Of a DNA stretch of 47,804 bases, positions 6,608 through 14,709 are shown one piece after another. The stretch is from Bdellovibrionales bacterium (GTDB lineage: Bacteria; Bdellovibrionota; UBA1018; CAIMNF01). Each line of letters starts with the position of its first letter. Position 1 is the first letter of the stretch. The notes beneath the pieces were generated by a model that did no database searches, was not told the origin of the DNA, and worked only from the letters and a program-made list of their open reading frames with translations. The translations under genes were made by a program, and so were the position numbers. Location: positions 1 to 47,804 of the forward strand of contig JAGWXK010000007.1 in assembly GCA_018969905.1 (NCBI GenBank), in the 5' to 3' direction.

Positions 6608-8875
6608 GTGGAAGCCCGTCTCTGCCTTCATTGCGGTCAGGCTGTGAGTGATCCCGTGTTGCTGGATTTTTGCTGCCCGGGCTGTGCAGCGGTGTACCGC
6701 ATTCTGAAGTCCGGTCCCTTCGCGGAATACTACCGGATGAAGCAGGATGGGGTTTGTTTTGAAAAGAGTGGTCCTGTGAGCCTGATGGTCCGGGACTACT
6801 CTTTTTGGAATCAAAGTCAGGCCGATCCGCTCAAAATCTACATTGAGGGAATCCATTGCACGGCATGTGTCTGGTTGCTGGAGCGGCTGCCACTTGCCCT
6901 GCCCTCCGATGTCGAGTCCTCGGTGATTGATCTTTCACGCTCGCTGCTTTCGGTGCGAGTCCGGTCGGGGGCGGTTCGAGCCCGGATTGCGGAAACTATT
7001 GCGTCCTTCGGATACAAGCCTCATTTGATCGAAGGCGAGGAGGGTGCCGGAAAACTCCTGGAGCAGGAAAACCGCAGGCGCCTGATCGATCTAGGTGTCG
7101 CCGGAGCCCTGTCGGGAAACGTCATGCTCATGAGCATTCCCCTGTATTCCGGAGTGGAGGGTGGCTTTCAGAGAGTGTTTGAGTGGTTGTCCCTCTTGCT
7201 TGCAATTCCTTCGGTTTTTTATTCGGGCCGGAGTTTTTTTCAAAATGTGGCTGCAGGAATCCGGAATCGGATTTTCCCGATTGATGGCCCGATTCTGCTT
7301 GCGATTCTTGTGGCTTTTTTTTACTCCGCCCATTCGGTGTGGATTGGAACGCATGATCTCTATTTTGACAGTCTCACTGCGCTCATCTTTTTGCTTCTTG
7401 CCAGCAGATACCTGCTCTCCCGGATCCGCCAATCGAGTGCGCTCAACCCCGGGATTCTGAATGCCTTCCATCCACCCTTTCAGGGAGAAAACGGAGATCT
7501 ACTCAGGCTTTTCCCCGGCGATCGGATTCCGGTGGATGGAAAAGTGGTTTCAGGCGGCGCCTGGATTGACCAATCCCATTTTACCGGTGAGTCCCGCGCG
7601 GTTCACCAGAAGACCGGGGATTTGGTTTATGCGGGAAGTTTGATTGTCGAGACCGATTCCGGACTTGTGATTCGGGTCGAGAAAAAGGGCCGCGATACAC
7701 GGCTTCAACAATTCTTGCAGCGCTTGAGTGATGCAACAAAAAAGCGGACCAGGTTTGAGCGCACAACTGAAATCTGGGCGGGCAAGCTTCTTTGGATGGT
7801 GTTGCTCGTGGCAGCATTCGCATCCGGGTACTTTTACCTATCGGGCTTCGGGCATGAGGGAATGAAGCGGGTGCTTGCGCTTTTGATTGTGACTTGTCCC
7901 TGCGCCTTGGCGCTGGCAACGCCTCTTGTGTACAGTCTTGCTTCCGGTGGGCTGCTCGCGAGGGGGATCCTCTTGAAAGAACCTGAAGCGCTCGACTCCG
8001 CGCTCTCTGTCCGCGATCTTTATTTTGATAAAACCGGAACCTTGACCTATGGAGATCTGAGGCTTGAGAAAACCGCCATCCGGGCGTTGGATCCAAAGCA
8101 CCAGTCGATTCTTCTTGCTTTGACCGAGCGTTCAAATCATCCGGCAAGTCGCTGCATCTATCGGGAGATTCGCGAAGTGAGCCCATCGGTGGATCCGGCA
8201 CCCGTTTCAAATTGGGTCGAAATTCCGGGCAAGGGAGTCCAAGGAGAGTTTTCGGGTGTGCTCCATGGACTTCGAAAGCATCCGGATTCGGAGCGCCTTG
8301 GGGTGCAGTTCTTTCAGGAGAAGAACGGGGAGGCACATGAGTTGTTTGTGTTTCGATTCTTGGATCGTTTGCGCGACGAAATTCCGGCGCTTTTCCAAAA
8401 ACTAAAGGCTTCAGGGTTTCGCCTTCACCTTTTGACCGGAGATCACCTGGATTCGGCACGCTCGGCCTTAGGCCATTTGCCCATTGAAATTCACGCGGAC
8501 CTGAGTCCCGAACAGAAGGCCGAATTCGTTCGAAATGGAATGATGGTCGGAGACGGAGTGAATGATTCACTTGCGCTCGTAAAGGCTAGGGTGGGGATAG
8601 CAGTTCAAGGGGGCATGGAGGCTGCGATCGAATCAGCGGGGGTTTATACGCTAAAGCCCGGACTTCAATCGGTGCCTGTGTTCCTCGCAACTTCAAAGAA
8701 GGTACGGAAGGTGCTTCTCTCCAATTTTGTAATCAGCACCGCGTTTAACGCGCTTGGTGCAACTCTTGCGTTATCCGGACACATGAGTCCACTCCTTGCG
8801 GCAGTGCTGATGCCTTTGTCCGCGACGACGGTGTTTGTGAATAGCCGGATTCGCATGAGGGAGGCTTCAAAATGA
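6608..8875 (+). CDS. ccoI: CcoI/FixI-type P1B copper ATPase for cbb3 oxidase assembly
   Basis: 755 aa. I choose the GTG at 6608, with AGGAG (6597-6604) just upstream; the longer reading starting at 6527 would run back into the CBS gene. The N-terminal cysteine-rich metal-binding region has CxxC at C6/C9 and CCPGC at 22-26. An HMA-like domain follows with CTAC at 84-87. Eight membrane helices, the CPC ion motif (about 429-431), the DKTGT phosphorylation site (about 474) and GDGVNDS near the C terminus are all present. CcoI exports copper into the periplasm for the CuB site of CcoN. It overlaps ccoS by ATGA. The placing of ccoIS upstream of the structural genes, instead of after ccoG, is less usual. 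Confidence 0.93.
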   Translation: MEARLCLHCGQAVSDPVLLDFCCPGCAAVYRILKSGPFAEYYRMKQDGVCFEKSGPVSLMVRDYSFWNQSQADPLKIYIEGIHCTACVWLLERLPLALPSDVESSVIDLSRSLLSVRVRSGAVRARIAETIASFGYKPHLIEGEEGAGKLLEQENRRRLIDLGVAGALSGNVMLMSIPLYSGVEGGFQRVFEWLSLLLAIPSVFYSGRSFFQNVAAGIRNRIFPIDGPILLAILVAFFYSAHSVWIGTHDLYFDSLTALIFLLLASRYLLSRIRQSSALNPGILNAFHPPFQGENGDLLRLFPGDRIPVDGKVVSGGAWIDQSHFTGESRAVHQKTGDLVYAGSLIVETDSGLVIRVEKKGRDTRLQQFLQRLSDATKKRTRFERTTEIWAGKLLWMVLLVAAFASGYFYLSGFGHEGMKRVLALLIVTCPCALALATPLVYSLASGGLLARGILLKEPEALDSALSVRDLYFDKTGTLTYGDLRLEKTAIRALDPKHQSILLALTERSNHPASRCIYREIREVSPSVDPAPVSNWVEIPGKGVQGEFSGVLHGLRKHPDSERLGVQFFQEKNGEAHELFVFRFLDRLRDEIPALFQKLKASGFRLHLLTGDHLDSARSALGHLPIEIHADLSPEQKAEFVRNGMMVGDGVNDSLALVKARVGIAVQGGMEAAIESAGVYTLKPGLQSVPVFLATSKKVRKVLLSNFVISTAFNALGATLALSGHMSPLLAAVLMPLSATTVFVNSRIRMREASK

Positions 8876-9045
8876 GCATCGTGTATGTGCTGGTGCCGTT
8901 CGCTCTTTTGATGGGTTTTGGTTTTTTGTGGATGTTTGTTGCGAGTGCCAGATCAGGTCAGTTCGAGGATCTAGTCACTCCGGCATATCGGATTTTGATG
9001 GATGAAACAGAATTGAAGAAGGAGAAGAAAAATGAGCAAGTCTGA
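8872..9045 (+). CDS. ccoS: CcoS, small cbb3 oxidase assembly protein
   Basis: 57 aa beginning MSIVYVLVPFALLMGFGFLW, with one N-terminal membrane helix (about 3-24) and a short polar tail containing GQFEDLVTPAYRIL, close to the CcoS pattern GQFDDLDTPAxRIL. The start overlaps the ccoI stop (ATGA) and the stop lies 14 nt inside ccoNO. CcoS is needed for insertion of haem and copper cofactors into cbb3 oxidase in other bacteria. It is too short to be found by ordinary ORF length cut-offs. Confidence 0.88.
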   Translation: MSIVYVLVPFALLMGFGFLWMFVASARSGQFEDLVTPAYRILMDETELKKEKKNEQV

Positions 9046-11194
9046 CTCTCAAATGGAACATATGGAGACCTTTCATTATGATGATGAAATCGTAAAAAGA
9101 TTCACCCTGGTAACCCTGCTTTGGGGGTTGGTGGCGTTTCTAGTCGGTCTTTATGTGGCGCTCGAGATGGCATTCCATCAGTTGAATTTCGGAATCTCCT
9201 TCATCACGTTCGGAAGGCTGCGGCCCCTGCACACCAATGCTGCCATCTTTGCGTTTGCAGGAAATGCCATCTTTGCCGGGATTTATTATTCCGCGCAAAG
9301 GGTTTTAAAGACCCGAATGTTCTCGGACAAATTGAGCAAGTTTCACTTTTGGGGCTGGCAGGCCATCATTGTGGCAGCGGCACTCACGCTTCCACTTGGA
9401 CTTACCCAGGGGAAGGAATATGCAGAGCTCGAATGGCCGATTGATCTCATGATCGCGGTGGTGTGGGTTGCGTTCGGGATCAACCTGATCGGCACAGTGA
9501 TTCAGCGCCGGGTGAAACACATTTATGTTGCGGTCTGGTTTTACATTGCAACCTTTGTGACAGTTGCGATTCTTCATGTCGTAAACTCGGTTTCAATTCC
9601 CGTAAGCCTTTTCAAAAGCTACTCGGCCTATGCGGGCGTGAGTGATGCCCTCGTTCAGTGGTGGTATGGGCACAATGCGGTTGCCTTCTTTTTGACCACA
9701 CCCTTCCTTGGGCTCATGTATTACTTCATTCCAAAGGCGGTGAATCGTCCGGTTTATTCCTACCGGCTTTCGGTGGTTCACTTTTGGACACTGGTGTTCA
9801 TCTACATCTGGGCCGGGCCCCATCACCTTTTGAACAGCGCGGTTCCGGACTGGGCTCAGACCGTGGGAATGGCATTCAGCGTGATGCTCTGGATTCCATC
9901 CTGGGGTGGAATGATCAACGGACTTCTTACCATTCGAGGGGCCTGGGACAAGCTCAGAACCGATCCGGTGGTGAAGTTTCTCGCGCTTGCACTGACCTTC
10001 TATGGAATGTCGACGTTTGAGGGCCCGCTTCTCTCGATCAAGAGTGTGAATGAGCTTGGTCACTATACCGACTGGATCATTGCCCACGTCCACTCGGGAG
10101 CCCTCGGCTGGAACGGGTTTTTGAGCTTCGGAATGATTTACTTCCTGGTTCCGGTGCTTTGGCGTACGGAACTTTATTCGAAACGTCTTGCAAATCTCCA
10201 CTTCTGGACCGGCACCATCGGAATCCTGCTCTATGTGATCTCGATGTATACCGCAGGGATCACACAAGGAATGATGTGGCGGGAGGTGAATGCGGAAGGA
10301 GCGCTGGCGTATCCCGACTTCGTGCAGACGGTGATCCGGATTGTTCCGCTCTATGCAATTCGTGCGCTGGGCGGAGCCGTGTACCTGGGCGGTTTCGTGG
10401 TGATGATCTACAACATCCTGAAGACCATTCAACTTGCCCCGAAAGCGGAAAAACAGGAAACCCGCGATGAGTTCCCGAGGTTTGTGCAAAAGTCATTCTT
10501 TTCAGAGCTTTCCGAGGCGAAGTCCTTTTCCCACCGGATGCTCGAGGGAATGCCGATGATCCTGACGGTGCTTGCGGTCGTTGCGATCTCCATAGGCTCC
10601 GTCATCTCGCTTGCCCCGATGGTTGCGACCAATGCCATGGTTCAGCCCAACTATGACAAGGAACTGAATCGCCCGTATACGCCCCTGCAACTTGCGGGTC
10701 GGGACATCTATGTTCGGGAAGGGTGCTACACCTGTCACTCCCAGATGATCCGAAAAACCGTGGGGGATGTGCTTCGATACGGGCAGGAGTCCAGGATCGA
10801 GGACTCCATGTACGATCACCCGTTTCAGTGGGGATCCCGCCGGATCGGGCCTGATCTTGCGCGTGAGGGAAAACGCTACAACCACCTCTGGCATTATCGT
10901 CACATGAAGGATCCGCGCGAAGTGGTTGCCGGATCCGTGATGCCGACTTATCCGTGGTTGTACAAGGACAAGGTCGATTTCGGAAGTCTTCAAAAAAGGA
11001 TCTCGGCCATGAAGACCCTGGGAGTTCCGTATTCGGATGAGGAAGTCGTGAATGCAGAGACGAATGCAAGGTCGGAAGCGGAAGCGATTTTGAAGGATCT
11101 AAGTGCGGATGGAGTGACTCACGCAAAGGTCGAGCATGAAATCATTGCACTCATTGCTTATCTCCAGAAGCTTGGACAGCGAGGTGGACAATGA
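9032..11194 (+). CDS. ccoNO: Fused CcoN-CcoO: catalytic plus monohaem subunit of cbb3 cytochrome oxidase
   Basis: 720 aa. Residues about 1-485 are CcoN, with many membrane helices and the haem/CuB ligands (HTNAAIFAFAG; WWYGHNAVAF; GPHHLLN; HVHSGALGWNGF). Residues about 505-720 are CcoO: a membrane anchor near 515-540, then a periplasmic cytochrome c domain with CYTCH at 565-569 and later GSVMPTYPWLY for the axial Met. The reading frame is continuous through the junction, so both subunits are one polypeptide. CcoN and CcoO are separate genes in most proteobacteria; fused CcoNO is known in Bacteroidota and some others. The enzyme reduces oxygen to water with high affinity and pumps protons. Its start lies inside ccoS and its stop overlaps ccoQ. 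Confidence 0.95.
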   Translation: MSKSDSQMEHMETFHYDDEIVKRFTLVTLLWGLVAFLVGLYVALEMAFHQLNFGISFITFGRLRPLHTNAAIFAFAGNAIFAGIYYSAQRVLKTRMFSDKLSKFHFWGWQAIIVAAALTLPLGLTQGKEYAELEWPIDLMIAVVWVAFGINLIGTVIQRRVKHIYVAVWFYIATFVTVAILHVVNSVSIPVSLFKSYSAYAGVSDALVQWWYGHNAVAFFLTTPFLGLMYYFIPKAVNRPVYSYRLSVVHFWTLVFIYIWAGPHHLLNSAVPDWAQTVGMAFSVMLWIPSWGGMINGLLTIRGAWDKLRTDPVVKFLALALTFYGMSTFEGPLLSIKSVNELGHYTDWIIAHVHSGALGWNGFLSFGMIYFLVPVLWRTELYSKRLANLHFWTGTIGILLYVISMYTAGITQGMMWREVNAEGALAYPDFVQTVIRIVPLYAIRALGGAVYLGGFVVMIYNILKTIQLAPKAEKQETRDEFPRFVQKSFFSELSEAKSFSHRMLEGMPMILTVLAVVAISIGSVISLAPMVATNAMVQPNYDKELNRPYTPLQLAGRDIYVREGCYTCHSQMIRKTVGDVLRYGQESRIEDSMYDHPFQWGSRRIGPDLAREGKRYNHLWHYRHMKDPREVVAGSVMPTYPWLYKDKVDFGSLQKRISAMKTLGVPYSDEEVVNAETNARSEAEAILKDLSADGVTHAKVEHEIIALIAYLQKLGQRGGQ

Positions 11195-11364
11195 TCCGAC
11201 AGTATCTTGCGGCACTTCACTGGACCTGGTTGCCTGTGATCAGCATGTTCCTGTTTCTGGCGGTGTTCTTGGGGGTGTGCATCTGGGTTTATCGGAAAGA
11301 GAGCACTGAAATCTATCGAAGCTTAAGCGCATTGCCACTTCAAAAAGAAGGAGATCAAAGATGA
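11191..11364 (+). CDS. ccoQ: CcoQ-like small membrane subunit
   Basis: 57 aa. One membrane helix (about residues 13-34, WLPVISMFLFLAVFLGVCIW) is followed by VYRKESTEIYRSLSALPL, resembling the CcoQ/FixQ tail. It starts in an ATGA overlap with ccoNO and ends in an ATGA overlap with ccoP, the exact ccoQ position. CcoQ stabilises CcoP in the complex. Sequence conservation in this family is weak, so the call rests mainly on position and topology. Confidence 0.85.
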   Translation: MIRQYLAALHWTWLPVISMFLFLAVFLGVCIWVYRKESTEIYRSLSALPLQKEGDQR

Positions 11365-11912
11365 GCAAGGATCAGGACAAACATGAGTATGATGGAATCC
11401 AGGAGCTCGATAACCCGGCCCCTTTTTGGTGGCAGCTTTTTTTCTATCTCTCGATTGCATTCGCAATCGGGTATTATGTGTACTACGAGATTGGTACCGG
11501 TTCGAGTTCAGACTTCCGATTGAATCAGGAACTGACCGAAATCCGAAAGCTTCAGGCAAAAAATGCACTGGTGCCCCCCTCCGAGAGCGAGTTTGAAAAA
11601 CTTGCAGCGACTCCTTCCGTTGTGGAGGCAGGGAGCAAGGCCTTTGCCGCCCAATGTGCGAACTGCCATGCAGCCGATGGGGGAGGACTCATCGGACCGA
11701 ATCTTACAGACCAATATTGGATTCATGGGAAGGGAACCTATGGTGACCTCTTCAAGGTGATCTCGACCGGAGTTCTGGACAAGGGAATGCCTGCATGGGG
11801 TGGAATGCTGAAGCGCGAGGATCTTCTGGGTGTGATGGTTCATGTAAGAAAACTGGCAGGAACCAAGCCGCTGATTGCAAAGGCTCCACAAGGGGTGGAA
11901 GCAAAGGACTAG
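11361..11912 (+). CDS. ccoP: CcoP, short monohaem cytochrome c subunit of cbb3 oxidase
   Basis: 183 aa. The N terminus has HEYDGIQELDNPAPFWW, the CcoP signature leading into the first helix (about 24-45). There is one cytochrome c domain with CANCH at 99-103 and GMPAWGG supplying the axial Met. Canonical CcoP is about 290-310 aa with two membrane helices or two haem c sites; here only one CxxCH is visible. The second cytochrome domain is absent, not frameshifted, because the stop is followed directly by ccoG. Monohaem CcoP often accompanies fused CcoNO, giving two haem c in the whole oxidase instead of three. Confidence 0.92.
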   Translation: MSKDQDKHEYDGIQELDNPAPFWWQLFFYLSIAFAIGYYVYYEIGTGSSSDFRLNQELTEIRKLQAKNALVPPSESEFEKLAATPSVVEAGSKAFAAQCANCHAADGGGLIGPNLTDQYWIHGKGTYGDLFKVISTGVLDKGMPAWGGMLKREDLLGVMVHVRKLAGTKPLIAKAPQGVEAKD

Positions 11913-11916
11913 GATC

Positions 11917-13302
11917 ATGGAAACCGCACGCGTGACCCGGGATGCAGTCTCAACAACCTCTGCAAAGGGAAAACGGATCCCCGTTTTTCCGGCCGAGGTG
12001 AAAGGGAAGTGGAGCAATCGCCGGGCGATTTTCCAGTGGGGAATGATCGCGGTATATTTGGTTCTACCCTGGATCAAGGTGGATGGGCATCCGCTCATTC
12101 AGCTCGACATCGAGCACCGGCGGTTTTCCCTTTTTGGGCAACTCTTTTTTGCACACGAGATTCCGAATCTGGTGTTTCTCACCTTGAGTTTTCTATTGCT
12201 CATGGGTTTGCTTACGGCATGGTTTGGACGGGTCTGGTGTGGTTGGGCCTGCCCGCAGACCGTGTTCATCGAGCGACTATTCCGCTGGGTAGAACGGAAA
12301 ATTGAGGGAAATCCGCAAAAACAACGGCTTCTTCATGCCTCAGGCATGAGTGTCGACAAGATTGCAAAGAAAACCCTGAAATGGGCCCTGTTCGTCGGAA
12401 TCGCCCTGATTCTGAGTCACAGTTTTCTGGCTTATTTTGTGGGCAGTGAGACTTCCTACGCACTCATGACCCGCTCCCCGCTTGAGCATCCGGCCTCGTT
12501 TTTTCTGGTGATGCTTTTTTCCGGGATCGTGCTCTTTGATTTCGGATGGTTTCGCGAACAATTTTGTCTGGTCGCTTGTCCTTATGGGCGGTTCCAGTCG
12601 GTGATGATGGATGATTCATCTCTTTTCATCCACTATGACCGGAATCGAACCGATTGCATTGAGTGCAACAAGTGTGTGGCAGCATGTCCTACGGGAATAG
12701 ACATCCGGAATGGCCTTCAGATGGAATGCATTGCTTGTACTTCGTGCGCGGATGCCTGTGATTCCGTCATGAAGAAGATCCACAAACCCGTGGGACTCGT
12801 CGGGTATCAGAGTCTAAAGAGCATCGCAGGGCTGAAATCCCGCTTCTTTCGATTTCGCCCCATAATTTACCTTACGGGGCTCGTCCTTTGCCTTTCGATC
12901 CTGGGCTTTCGATTGTACGGGAGAACATCCTATTCGGTGGAGGCGATTCGCGCCATCGATACGCCCTATCAGGTCTTGAGCGGCGAGGGCGGATCGAAAT
13001 TCCTGTTGAATCATTTTCGAATTTATCTCAACAACCGCGGATGGAATGACCTCACTCCGACGGTGATGCTAGCGGATTCGGATCGTGAGAGTGGCGTTGA
13101 ACTCATCATTCCTCCCGGGTCCTCCTCAAACCGGAAACTGGGAACGGGCGAGGCTACGGAGTTTGATGTGTTCGTAAAAGTTCCCATGCAATTTTTTGAG
13201 GCAAAAAGAAATTCCGGCGGAGTGGGGCTGCTCACCAAATGGAGTGAGTCGCTTCAAAGCAATACCCTTCTGAAACTGATCGGACCGCAAGATGACCTAT
13301 AA
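11917..13302 (+). CDS. ccoG: CcoG/RdxA/FixG iron-sulfur membrane protein
   Basis: 461 aa from the ATG at 11917; the longer reading from 11875 runs into ccoP and is rejected. Hydrophobic segments and WCGWACPQTVFIERLFR precede two 4Fe-4S clusters (CIECNKCVAACPTGIDIRNG, then CIACTSCADACDS). A periplasmic immunoglobulin-like C-terminal part follows, as in FixG. CcoG proteins reduce Cu(II) to Cu(I) for cbb3 assembly. It overlaps the next gene by 11 nt. No ccoH/fixH follows, unlike the common ccoGHIS order. Confidence 0.93.
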   Translation: METARVTRDAVSTTSAKGKRIPVFPAEVKGKWSNRRAIFQWGMIAVYLVLPWIKVDGHPLIQLDIEHRRFSLFGQLFFAHEIPNLVFLTLSFLLLMGLLTAWFGRVWCGWACPQTVFIERLFRWVERKIEGNPQKQRLLHASGMSVDKIAKKTLKWALFVGIALILSHSFLAYFVGSETSYALMTRSPLEHPASFFLVMLFSGIVLFDFGWFREQFCLVACPYGRFQSVMMDDSSLFIHYDRNRTDCIECNKCVAACPTGIDIRNGLQMECIACTSCADACDSVMKKIHKPVGLVGYQSLKSIAGLKSRFFRFRPIIYLTGLVLCLSILGFRLYGRTSYSVEAIRAIDTPYQVLSGEGGSKFLLNHFRIYLNNRGWNDLTPTVMLADSDRESGVELIIPPGSSSNRKLGTGEATEFDVFVKVPMQFFEAKRNSGGVGLLTKWSESLQSNTLLKLIGPQDDL

Positions 13303-14035
13303 GCTGCTGGCCCTACTGATTGCCACACTTTCGGGGAGTATCCACTGCGGGGCGATGTGCGGAGGCCTCAGTCTTTCGGTCGGTCCGAATCGTAGACTCC
13401 AGAGCATTTACCAGGGAGCGAGGCTGCTTGCGTATCTTGGTCTGGGTGCGATTGCAGGCTTTGGTGGAGCCGCTTTGTTTGATCGGGATATGCTGGCCTG
13501 GATTACGGCGGGGGGTGCAATGATTCTTGCTTTTTATCTCGTCCTGTCCGGGGTGCATTTGTTTTTTCGCGGACGGCCGATGGAGTTTGTTCCGGCCTTT
13601 CTCACCCCGATTTTGGTTCGAATCACAAGGCGTACGAATGCTTTCCATCCTGCCTCCCGCGCTTTTTTGACCGGAATCCTGACTCCTTTTCTCCCCTGTG
13701 CCTGGCTTCTGACCTCGGTCATTCTGGCGGTCAATTCAGGGAACGCAGGTATGGGAGCCTTGATCCTGTTTTCGGTGTGGCTTGGATCTCTTCCAGCGCT
13801 GATCGCAGGACCTTCATTCTTTCGATTTTTGACACGAAAGTTTCAGGAAAGAGGAAGAAAGGCGATTGCGGCACTCATGATCCTTGCCGGTCTCTTCTCT
13901 GTCATGGAGAGAGTGAATCATGGGGCCATGCATGATCCCAGGATCGAGCCTGATTCTGGCGCGATCCCTGCTTGTCTCCCCGCATGGGGAATTCCCGAGC
14001 AGCACGCGAGCCGGTCTTCCATGCCCGCGGATTAA
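13292..14035 (+). CDS. TauE/SafE (UreH-like) membrane protein linked to cbb3 assembly
   Basis: 247 aa, about six membrane helices. The N terminus has [12 protein letters not shown], the H-C-MCGG motif of the UreH_2/sulfite-exporter-like family found in many cbb3 clusters. A second conserved stretch is [18 protein letters not shown], typical of the second half of the repeat (tGlltgllPC). A role in metal or thiol transport for oxidase maturation is inferred from location and the Cys/His/Met motif. The last about 40 residues are hydrophilic and overlap the ABC gene by 52 nt. It stands where ccoH would be expected. Confidence 0.8.
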   Translation: MTYKLLALLIATLSGSIHCGAMCGGLSLSVGPNRRLQSIYQGARLLAYLGLGAIAGFGGAALFDRDMLAWITAGGAMILAFYLVLSGVHLFFRGRPMEFVPAFLTPILVRITRRTNAFHPASRAFLTGILTPFLPCAWLLTSVILAVNSGNAGMGALILFSVWLGSLPALIAGPSFFRFLTRKFQERGRKAIAALMILAGLFSVMERVNHGAMHDPRIEPDSGAIPACLPAWGIPEQHASRSSMPAD

Positions 14036-14709
14036 AAAAGATTTATCAGACGGCAGGAGTGTCGGTTGCAGCTCTTCGGGGAGTGGATCTCGATCTTTTT
14101 CCGGGAGAATTTGTCGTCATCCTGGGACCTTCTGGCAGCGGGAAGTCGACCCTTCTCAACATTCTGGGTGGCCTTGATTCCGCAAGTGAGGGCGAGGTGT
14201 ATTATCGCGATCACAATCTGGTACAGGCAAGTCCCGAGGAGCTGACGCGATTCCGTCGGGAGCATGTGGGGTTTGTGTTCCAATTCTACAATCTGATCTC
14301 AAGTCTCACTGCCGAGGAAAACGTGCGCCTCGTCACGGAGATTGCTGAAAATCCGATGGATCCAATGGACGCCCTCCGGTCGGTCGGGATGGAGGGCCTT
14401 TCGGGTCGCTTCCCGTCAGAGCTTTCGGGAGGAGAGCAGCAGAGGGTGGCGATTGCCCGTGCGGTATCCAAACGCCCGGACATTCTGCTCTGTGATGAGC
14501 CGACAGGAGCGCTGGATGTTGAAACGGGAAGAAAGGTGATTGAGTCCATTCTCGCCGTGAATCGGGATCTTGGAACGCTTTCGGTGGTGATCACCCACAA
14601 CACCGCCATTGCCGGAGTTGCGGATCGGGTGGTGCGACTTGCAAGCGGTGGAATCTCGGAGGTGATTCAAAATACCCGCAAGGTCGCCATCCGGGAGCTT
14701 GCCTGGTGA
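13984..14709 (+). CDS. ABC transporter ATPase, LolD/MacB type
   Basis: 241 aa from the ATG at 13984; a TTG 12 nt upstream is also possible, and neither has a clear SD, so coupling to the overlapping upstream gene is likely. Walker [11 protein letters not shown]-loop [18 protein letters not shown], signature [15 protein letters not shown] and Walker [13 protein letters not shown] are all intact. The FQFYNLxxxLTAxENV and EPTGALD strings are typical of the LolD/MacB/FtsE subgroup that pairs with FtsX-like permeases. It overlaps the permease start by 4 nt. With the next two genes it forms a tripartite exporter. Confidence 0.9.
   Translation: MGNSRAAREPVFHARGLKKIYQTAGVSVAALRGVDLDLFPGEFVVILGPSGSGKSTLLNILGGLDSASEGEVYYRDHNLVQASPEELTRFRREHVGFVFQFYNLISSLTAEENVRLVTEIAENPMDPMDALRSVGMEGLSGRFPSELSGGEQQRVAIARAVSKRPDILLCDEPTGALDVETGRKVIESILAVNRDLGTLSVVITHNTAIAGVADRVVRLASGGISEVIQNTRKVAIRELAW

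Noticed and set aside
7581-8570. 329-codon open frame antisense to ccoI
   Set aside because: Low-complexity Arg/Pro/Ser composition and full overlap with conserved ATPase motifs.
9593-10489. 298-codon open frame antisense to ccoNO
   Set aside because: His/Arg/Pro-rich shadow of a well-conserved gene.
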